A stretch of DNA of 6,676 nucleotides from Helicobacteraceae bacterium (GTDB lineage Bacteria > Campylobacterota > Campylobacteria > Campylobacterales > Sulfurimonadaceae): contig JAUWLG010000072.1 of NCBI GenBank assembly GCA_030613795.1, forward strand, positions 1-6,676, given 5' to 3'. This document shows, piece after piece, positions 1-6,676 of this stretch (its first letter is position 1; every line of letters begins with the position of its first letter). Both the position numbers and the translations under genes were made by a program. The notes below the pieces were generated by a model. That model was not told the origin of the DNA. It did no database searches and worked only from the letters and a program-made list of their open reading frames with translations.

Positions 1-1
1 C

Positions 2-391
2 TATTACTTGTTAGCAGAACCGGTGAAAAACTACTTTGGTGGTCGTTCACAGGGTATTGCTGATGAACTGCAAAAGGTGCAAGACAGACTCCGCGAGTCA
101 AAGCAGGCTAAAGAAGATGCTGAAGCGAAGATCACAGATGCTAATAAACTGGCTGAAGAGATCGTAGCTATGGCTTCTAAAGAGGGTAAGATCTTAAATG
201 AGAAGATCCTCAAGCAGTGCGATGCAGACTTAGAGACCATGTCAAAGCAAGGTGGCGCTGGTATGGAACTTGAACAACGTAAGATGGTTCGTGATCTAGT
301 AGATGAGATCATGAACGATGTACTTGCTCAAGAGAGTTCTGCACTTGACAAAGACGCTATGGCAAACATCATAATGAAGAAGGTGGCGTAA
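2..391 (+). CDS. atpF: ATP synthase F0 subunit b, 3' part (partial at left edge)
   Basis: Subunit b forms the peripheral stalk that holds the F1 head still against the rotor. The open frame runs in from the left edge (first full codons TAT TAC TTG, read Tyr-Tyr-Leu), so the TTG at 8 is an internal Leu codon, not a start. About 129 codons remain of a protein usually near 170 residues in this group; the N-terminal membrane helix is mostly missing. The segment YYLLAEPVKNYFGGRS is the end of that helix and the membrane exit, typical of Campylobacterota b subunits. After it comes a long charged, Ala/Glu/Lys-rich helix (coiled coil), then a C-terminal part expected to bind delta. The stop overlaps the atpH start by one base. 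In this phylum a second, shorter b' gene normally lies just upstream; it is outside the window. The position before delta-alpha-gamma-beta-epsilon makes the call secure. Confidence 0.94.
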   Translation, partial: YYLLAEPVKNYFGGRSQGIADELQKVQDRLRESKQAKEDAEAKITDANKLAEEIVAMASKEGKILNEKILKQCDADLETMSKQGGAGMELEQRKMVRDLVDEIMNDVLAQESSALDKDAMANIIMKKVA

Positions 392-924
392 TGCAAGAGT
401 TAATCGCAAAACGTTATGTTAAATCATTAGGTGAAGCTACTGGTGCTGAGTCATTAGTAAATATCGCTGAGATATTTAATGCAATTTCTGCAAGTTTTTC
501 AGATGAGAAGTTTACTTCTATTATGGAAAACCCGGGAGTTGCAAACGCAGACAAAGAATCAATTCTACTAGCTGCTGTTAAATCAGCAGACAGCGAGAAG
601 TTAAACAACTTCATTAAGCTTTTGGTAGAAAACGGACGTATCAGTATCATTCCCGCAATGGCTGAAGAGATGCGTAAAGAGATCGCTCGCAGTTCTAAGA
701 ACTACAGCGGTGTTGTTTACAGCAATGAAGATGTGGATGCGAAGACATTGACTGACCTAAGTAATGGTTTGGGCAAAAAAGTTGACGCAACAGTTGAGTT
801 AACGTTTATCAAGAGCGACTACGACGGCCTTAAGGTTGAAGTAGCTGATCTTGACATGGAGATCAATTTCTCTAAAACACGTGTTAACGCACAACTTGTA
901 GAACATATCTTAAAAGCAATCTAA
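391..924 (+). CDS. atpH: ATP synthase F1 subunit delta (OSCP-type)
   Basis: Delta sits on top of the F1 head and joins the N-termini of the alpha subunits to the b stalk. The 177-residue length is normal for the family. Residues 1 to about 104 fit the N-terminal helical bundle, with the characteristic NNFIKLLVENGR segment at 72-83. Residues from about 105 form the b-binding C-terminal domain, where the conserved sheet and final helix read SGVVYS... and ...FSKTRVNAQLVEHILKAI. The usual LIGG-like turn of many delta proteins is replaced by YDGLKVEV (144-151), as I recall for Campylobacter delta proteins. The ATG lies in a TAATG overlap with the atpF stop, with AAGAAGGTGG just upstream (bases 377-386), which supports this start and suggests translational coupling to atpF. 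Confidence 0.97.
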   Translation: MQELIAKRYVKSLGEATGAESLVNIAEIFNAISASFSDEKFTSIMENPGVANADKESILLAAVKSADSEKLNNFIKLLVENGRISIIPAMAEEMRKEIARSSKNYSGVVYSNEDVDAKTLTDLSNGLGKKVDATVELTFIKSDYDGLKVEVADLDMEINFSKTRVNAQLVEHILKAI

Positions 925-926
925 AT

Positions 927-932
927 AGGAGG
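927..932 (+). promoter_or_regulatory. Ribosome binding site of atpA
   Basis: A perfect AGGAGG lies eight bases before the GTG at 941. It decides the start of atpA and probably makes up for the weaker GTG codon. It sits in the 16-base gap after the atpH stop and is the longest Shine-Dalgarno match in the window. Confidence 0.85.
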
Positions 933-940
933 CAAATATA

Positions 941-2458
941 GTGGTAGCTAAAATTCAAGCTGATGAAATCAGCTCAATCATTAAAGAGCGTATTGACAAC
1001 TTTGAACTAAGTGTTGATATTAACGAAACAGGTACAGTTATTTCTTACGCAGACGGCGTTGCACAGGTTTATGGCATGAGCAATGTTATGGCTGGTGAGA
1101 TGGTCGAATTCGAAGACGGGACGCAAGGTCTTGTACTTAACCTGGAAGAGGCAAGCGTTGGTGTTGTTCTTCTTGGTCGCAGTGAGAAACTTCGTGAAGG
1201 TATGAGCGTTAAACGTCTTGGTAAACTGTTAAGTGTACCAGTTGGCGACGCGGTTATCGGTCGTGTAGTCAATGCACTTGGTGAGCCAGTTGATGGTAAA
1301 GGTCCTATCGAAGCAGCAGAACACCGTTTTGTTGAAGAGAAAGCACCTGGGATCATGGAGCGTAAGTCAGTTCATGAGCCTCTTGCAACTGGTATTAAAG
1401 CGATTGACGCACTAGTGCCAATCGGTCGTGGTCAACGTGAGCTTATCATCGGTGACCGTCAGACTGGTAAGACTACTATTGCACTTGACGCGATCATCAA
1501 CCAAAAAGGTAACGGTGTTATCTGTATCTACGTTGCTATCGGCCAAAAAGAGTCTACTGTTGCTCAAGTTGTTCGTCGTCTAGAAGAGCACGGTGCAATG
1601 GAATACACTATCGTTGTAAGTGCTACAGCAGCAGAAGCGGCAGCACTTCAGTACCTTGCACCATACACTGGTGTAACAATGGGTGAGTACTTCCGTGATA
1701 ACGCACGCCACGGTCTGATCGTTTATGATGATCTTTCTAAGCATGCAGTTGCATACCGTGAGATGTCTCTTATCCTTCGTCGTCCTCCGGGCCGTGAAGC
1801 ATACCCAGGTGATGTTTTCTACCTACACTCTCGTCTTCTTGAGCGTGCAGCGAAGCTAAATGATGATGAAGGTGCTGGTTCACTTACTGCGCTTCCTATT
1901 ATTGAGACTCAAGCGGGTGACGTTGCGGCATACATCCCGACAAACGTTATCTCTATCACTGATGGTCGGATCTTCTTAGAGACTGACCTTTTCAACTCAG
2001 GTATCCGTCCGGCGATCAACGTTGGTCTTTCGGTATCTCGTGTTGGTGGTGCAGCTCAGATCAAAGCTACTAAGCAGGTTGCAGGTACATTGCGTCTTGA
2101 CCTTGCTCAGTACCGTGAACTTGCAGCATTTGCACAGTTCGCATCTGACCTTGATGAGCTCTCTCGTAACCAGCTGGAACGTGGACAGAGAATGGTAGAG
2201 GTTCTTAAGCAACCTGCATTCTCTCCACTTGCAGCAGAGCAGCAAGCATTGATCATCTTCGCAGGAAACGAAGGTTTCCTTGATGATTTCGATGCTTCTT
2301 TTGTTGTTAAATTTGAAGCTGAGCTTTATCCATTTGTTGAAGCGTCTTACCCACAAATCTTCGAGAACATCAGAAGTACTTTGAAGATCGATGATGAGAC
2401 AAACGCACTGATGAAAAAAGCGCTTGAAGAATTCAAAGCATCTTTTATAGCTGAATAA
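941..2458 (+). CDS. atpA: ATP synthase F1 subunit alpha
   Basis: Alpha alternates with beta in the alpha3beta3 hexamer and carries the non-catalytic nucleotide sites. The 505-residue protein has all landmarks: N-terminal segment and beta-barrel (1 to about 95), Walker A GDRQTGKT (171-178), Walker B region LIVYDD (259-264), the alpha/beta family signature [10 protein letters not shown] (357-366) and, straight after it, Arg367, the equivalent of the E. coli alpha-Arg376 arginine finger that reaches into the catalytic site on beta. The helical C-terminal domain follows ([18 protein letters not shown]). The start is GTG at 941, reading [18 protein letters not shown], which aligns with the usual alpha N-terminus and has AGGAGG eight bases upstream. 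No fusion, truncation or missing active-site residue was seen. Confidence 0.99.
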   Translation: MVAKIQADEISSIIKERIDNFELSVDINETGTVISYADGVAQVYGMSNVMAGEMVEFEDGTQGLVLNLEEASVGVVLLGRSEKLREGMSVKRLGKLLSVPVGDAVIGRVVNALGEPVDGKGPIEAAEHRFVEEKAPGIMERKSVHEPLATGIKAIDALVPIGRGQRELIIGDRQTGKTTIALDAIINQKGNGVICIYVAIGQKESTVAQVVRRLEEHGAMEYTIVVSATAAEAAALQYLAPYTGVTMGEYFRDNARHGLIVYDDLSKHAVAYREMSLILRRPPGREAYPGDVFYLHSRLLERAAKLNDDEGAGSLTALPIIETQAGDVAAYIPTNVISITDGRIFLETDLFNSGIRPAINVGLSVSRVGGAAQIKATKQVAGTLRLDLAQYRELAAFAQFASDLDELSRNQLERGQRMVEVLKQPAFSPLAAEQQALIIFAGNEGFLDDFDASFVVKFEAELYPFVEASYPQIFENIRSTLKIDDETNALMKKALEEFKASFIAE

Positions 2459-2470
2459 GAAGGACCAATT

Positions 2471-4765
<2,295 letters not shown>

Positions 4766-4767
<2 letters not shown>

Positions 4768-4784
4768 TAGCTTTGCTACTTTTT
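4766..4784 (+). terminator. Terminator-like hairpin between atpD and atpC
   Basis: Bases 4766-4771 (AGTAGC) pair with 4775-4780 (GCTACT) around a three-base TTT loop, giving six perfect pairs. The run of five T's (4780-4784) follows; its first T forms the closing A-T pair. Past one T-T mismatch, A's at 4762-4764 can also pair with T's at 4782-4784. The form is that of a weak intrinsic terminator or an RNA-processing hairpin. Its stem has only three G-C pairs and the next gene of the same complex starts 15 bases on, so partial read-through (attenuation) or mRNA 3'-end stabilisation is more likely than a full stop. It starts inside the atpD stop codon, so ribosomes finishing atpD could mask it. 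Confidence 0.4.
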
Positions 4785-4798
4785 AAAAAGGGCTGATT

Positions 4799-5191
4799 AT
4801 GGAAACACTTAACTTAGAAATTGTAACACCGAGTGGTCTGATCTTTAATGGTCAAGCTGTCGAGGTTACACTACCAGGCGAAGAGGGAGAATTTGGTGTT
4901 CTTCCTCATCACGCCGCTCTGACAACAATGCTTAAAGCAGGTGTTGTTGACATCGAAAAAGAGGACAAAAGCGTCGAATCTATCGTTGTAAACTGGGGTG
5001 TTGTTCAAGTTGATGAAGCAAAAGTAGTAGTACTGGTTGACGGTGCTGTTGCTATTCGCGGCGAAACCGAAAGCGAAATTGCTAAAGCACTTGATGAAGC
5101 TAAGACACTTCTTTCAGACGTTTCTGACTCTAATCTTGCTATCGCTTCTGTATCTGCAAAGATCGAATCGGCAGCATATAAGCTAGTATAG
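4799..5191 (+). CDS. atpC: ATP synthase F1 subunit epsilon
   Basis: Epsilon couples gamma to the c-ring and in many bacteria inhibits ATP hydrolysis through its C-terminal helices. The 130-residue protein starts METLNLEIVTPSG, has the N-terminal beta-sandwich core with the typical GEEGEFGVLPHHAALTTML (28-46), and ends in a predicted helical hairpin (about 90-128). The place of the (I/L)DxxRA ATP-binding motif holds LDEAKT (98-103), with Lys for Arg and Thr for Ala. The last 40 residues have four Lys, no Arg and seven acidic residues, unlike the basic tail of E. coli epsilon. A modest AAGGG (4788-4792) lies six bases before the ATG. It follows a hairpin and is the last ATP synthase gene of the cluster; tolQ starts four bases after its stop. 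Confidence 0.97.
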   Translation: METLNLEIVTPSGLIFNGQAVEVTLPGEEGEFGVLPHHAALTTMLKAGVVDIEKEDKSVESIVVNWGVVQVDEAKVVVLVDGAVAIRGETESEIAKALDEAKTLLSDVSDSNLAIASVSAKIESAAYKLV

Positions 5192-5195
5192 GCTT

Positions 5196-5765
5196 ATGGA
5201 AAACTTTTCTGACTTTATCTCCCAAAGTCATAGTGTCACCCTTGCGGTGCTGGCACTTCTCTCTATTTACTTTATTATTATTAACTGGGTCTTCTTTTAC
5301 CGATTTATGACACTTAACAGTTGGATAAGTCGTGAAACACTTTCGTTAGAACAACTTCTAATGGGTGGCGAAAACGTAACTACTAATGCATACCTTCATA
5401 AGTTTTTAAGTGTCAGTTCAAAAGTAACAAGAGAGATCTTTGATCTTGGGATGTTCTCAGCGACAAAAGAGTCGACAAAAGGTCTTTCGTACCTTTCTGT
5501 TGTTGCTTCAACTTCACCGTTTATCGGCCTCTTTGGTACGGTTGTATCTATTCTTGACACCTTTGATAACATTGGTGGTGCCGGCGGGATGAATATGATC
5601 GCAGCAGGCGTTTCTGATGCGCTTATTGCAACTGCCGGTGGTATCTTTGTTGCTATCTTTGCATACACGTATCATCAGATCCTGAAACGTCGTGCATATG
5701 AGTTGAACGGTCTTATTCGTATGCAGCGTGATGCGGTACTTTCACGTATGGCTGAAGAGGCATAA
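5196..5765 (+). CDS. tolQ: TolQ/ExbB-type proton channel protein
   Basis: Member of the MotA/TolQ/ExbB family, the inner-membrane stator that with its TolR/ExbD partner turns proton flow into movement of a TolA/TonB protein. At 189 residues it is shorter than E. coli TolQ (230). Three membrane segments are visible: about 14-37, about 98-120 with STSPFIGLFGTVVSIL, and about 136-160 with GVSDALIATAGGIFVAIFAY. Thr115 and Thr146 match the conserved pore threonines of TolQ (145 and 178 in E. coli). The start lies four bases after the atpC stop with only a weak GG-containing site (TAGGCTT), so translation is probably coupled to atpC. Conserved order in this phylum (atpC - exbB - exbD - TolA-like - tolB - pal) favours the Tol-Pal role; databases may call it exbB or exbB3. 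Family certain, the Tol versus Exb name less so. Confidence 0.9.
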   Translation: MENFSDFISQSHSVTLAVLALLSIYFIIINWVFFYRFMTLNSWISRETLSLEQLLMGGENVTTNAYLHKFLSVSSKVTREIFDLGMFSATKESTKGLSYLSVVASTSPFIGLFGTVVSILDTFDNIGGAGGMNMIAAGVSDALIATAGGIFVAIFAYTYHQILKRRAYELNGLIRMQRDAVLSRMAEEA

Positions 5766-6160
5766 TGGACGATTTCGATTGGGAAGAGTCACCGGAACTT
5801 AACATTACACCCCTGGTGGATGTAATGCTCGTTCTTTTGGCTATTCTTATGGTTATCGCTCCAACTGTTATCTATGAAGAGATGATCAAGCTGCCACAAG
5901 GTTCTGCCACAAAACAGATTGAACAAAAAGCACCTGTCCACATCACTGTTGATGAAAAAGGCAAAGTTGTTGTGAATAAAGAGAATTTTGATCTGCAAGG
6001 TTTTGCAGATAACTTTTATCGCTATTCCCAAAAACTTGACAAAGAGGCAACAGTACTTATCAGTGCAGACAAATCACTGGATTACGGTCTTGTCATGTCT
6101 ATACTGGGTGCAGTAAAACAAGCGGGTTTTACTGAAGTTTCACTTGCTACTAACGGTTAA
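5765..6160 (+). CDS. tolR: TolR/ExbD-type transporter protein
   Basis: Partner of the preceding channel protein, 131 residues. It has a short acidic cytoplasmic start (MDDFDWEESPELN), one membrane helix (about 15-36, ITPLVDVMLVLLAILMVIAP) carrying Asp19, the single proton-binding aspartate of the family (Asp23 in E. coli TolR, Asp25 in ExbD), and a periplasmic domain from about 40 with the typical PVHITVDEKGKVVVN and final VKQAGFTEVSLAT. The ATG overlaps the tolQ stop by one base (TAATG) and GAAGAGG at 5754-5760 serves as its binding site inside the end of tolQ, so the two are translationally coupled, as expected for subunits of one complex. No residue of the pore motif is missing. A 40-base gap follows before the TolA-like gene. 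Confidence 0.92.
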   Translation: MDDFDWEESPELNITPLVDVMLVLLAILMVIAPTVIYEEMIKLPQGSATKQIEQKAPVHITVDEKGKVVVNKENFDLQGFADNFYRYSQKLDKEATVLISADKSLDYGLVMSILGAVKQAGFTEVSLATNG

Positions 6161-6200
6161 TCCCTTTACGTTACACTTTCAAAAACAGGCAGGATAGATA

Positions 6201-6676
6201 ATGGTAGAAAGCAGCCGTGAGGATCGCTACTTTTACATAAGCGGCTTTATCTCATTAAGCCTTTTTTCTGCCGTTATTCTTCTTTTCGCATTAGTTGTTT
6301 TACATAAAAGTTCTATCGATACTTTCGCTATGCAAGAAGATAACTACATCTCTGTCTCACTTAACATGGACCTTGTTATACCTACTCAAAACGATGCCAA
6401 GCCAGCGCCTGAGCCAACACCAAAACAAGAGATCATCCCGGAACCGGAACCAGAACCGGCCGTTGAAGAGATTGAGAGCACACCTGAACCGGTTAACACT
6501 GATGTCTCTTCACTTTTTGACGATGTCTGGACCCAAAGTGCTGATACCAAGGTTGAGAAAAAAGAGGAGAAGGTCGACACAAAACGGCTTGCAGCTATAG
6601 AGAAACGCATTAAGACGAAAGAGACTAAGAAATCGCAAAAAGCGAGTGACAAGATCAAGACCTTAGAGTTAGTTAA
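6201..6676 (+). CDS. TolA/TonB-like energy transducer, N-terminal part (partial at right edge)
   Basis: An open frame without a stop runs from the ATG at 6201 to the window end (158 full codons plus two bases). CAGGCAGGA ends six bases before the ATG. The protein has a short cytoplasmic start (MVESSREDRYFY), one membrane helix (about 12-35), then YISVSLNMDLVIP (49-61), similar to the strand-like segment after the helix in TonB (ISVTMV), a Pro/Glu-rich stretch (67-97, with EPEPEPA), an aromatic DVSSLFDDVW (101-110), and a Lys/Glu-rich helical region from about 116. This is the layout of TolA and TonB, which span the periplasm and are pulled by TolQR/ExbBD. The C-terminal domain that would settle TolA versus TonB lies outside the window. 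The usual SxxxH of the membrane helix reads Ser14-x3-Ser18: the histidine is missing. Known gene order suggests tolB and pal follow. Confidence 0.85.
   Translation, partial: MVESSREDRYFYISGFISLSLFSAVILLFALVVLHKSSIDTFAMQEDNYISVSLNMDLVIPTQNDAKPAPEPTPKQEIIPEPEPEPAVEEIESTPEPVNTDVSSLFDDVWTQSADTKVEKKEEKVDTKRLAAIEKRIKTKETKKSQKASDKIKTLELV
6438..6459 (+). repeat. Short six-base tandem repeat in the TolA-like gene
   Basis: About 3.7 copies of CCGGAA/CCAGAA stand in tandem and encode alternating Pro-Glu (residues 80-86, PEPEPEP). One copy differs by a single base. Six-base units keep the frame, so changes in copy number would only lengthen or shorten the stiff Pro-Glu linker. Confidence 0.7.

Noticed and set aside
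8..10. TTG at 8 as a start codon for atpF
   Set aside because: The frame is open to the left edge and the two codons before it (Tyr-Tyr) fit the end of the b-subunit membrane helix, so the gene continues upstream.
1997..2356. Minus-strand open frame of 119 codons inside atpA
   Set aside because: It is fully antisense to a conserved catalytic-core gene, has no recognisable domain, and its Cys/Leu/Lys-rich translation looks like the mirror of atpA codons.
6151..6200. Possible promoter or terminator between tolR and the TolA-like gene
   Set aside because: TAACG (6151-6155) can pair with CGTTA (6169-6173), but the stem is only five pairs with a 13-base loop and no T-run, and no well-spaced -35/-10 pair is convincing in the 40-base gap.
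6295..6658. Open frames in other frames and on the minus strand within the TolA-like gene (6295-6600 plus, 6386-6658 minus)
   Set aside because: The real frame is the open-ended one from 6201, with ribosome site, membrane helix and Pro/Glu linker. The others are low-complexity shadows; the Gly/Ser-rich minus-strand one mirrors the Pro-Glu codons.

Overview
The window is one continuous plus-strand gene block from the chromosome of a bacterium, almost certainly a member of the Campylobacterota (Epsilonproteobacteria). Three things point there. The F1 subunit sequences look like those of Sulfurimonas/Sulfurovum-type and Campylobacter proteins as I remember them. The F1 genes are directly followed by an ExbB/TolQ - ExbD/TolR - TolA/TonB-like trio, the order I recall from Campylobacter jejuni (Cj0103-Cj0111, then tolB and pal). 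Base composition is moderate, by eye higher than in Campylobacter itself, which would suit a free-living sulfur/hydrogen-oxidising relative. The genus is inference.

Layout: 2-391 is the 3' part of atpF (b subunit stalk, cut by the window start). It is followed by atpH (delta, 391-924), atpA (alpha, 941-2458), atpG (gamma, 2471-3361), atpD (beta, preferred start 3373, end 4767) and atpC (epsilon, 4799-5191). Then come tolQ/exbB (5196-5765), tolR/exbD (5765-6160) and a TolA/TonB-like gene starting at 6201 and running off the right edge. Gaps are 0-40 bases, and three junctions are one-base TAATG overlaps. No strong internal promoter was seen. The only notable non-coding structure is a small hairpin followed by five T's between atpD and atpC (4766-4784). 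No stretch over 300 bases lacks a gene, and I saw no tRNA, rRNA, mobile element or CRISPR.

How the genes work together: the first six encode the F1 head, the central stalk and part of the peripheral stalk of the F-type ATP synthase, which uses proton motive force to make ATP. The next three encode an inner-membrane motor that uses proton motive force to energise an envelope-spanning protein, most likely the Tol-Pal system used in cell constriction and outer-membrane integrity. So a large user of the ion gradient and a smaller one share an apparent transcription unit. The proton-channel subunits a and c are not in the window; in this phylum they are usually encoded elsewhere.

Nothing here looks like a new defence or metabolic system. 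The points worth a second look are the atpD-atpC hairpin, an altered ATP-binding motif in epsilon, loss of the conserved TolA/TonB transmembrane histidine, and the choice of start codon for atpD.
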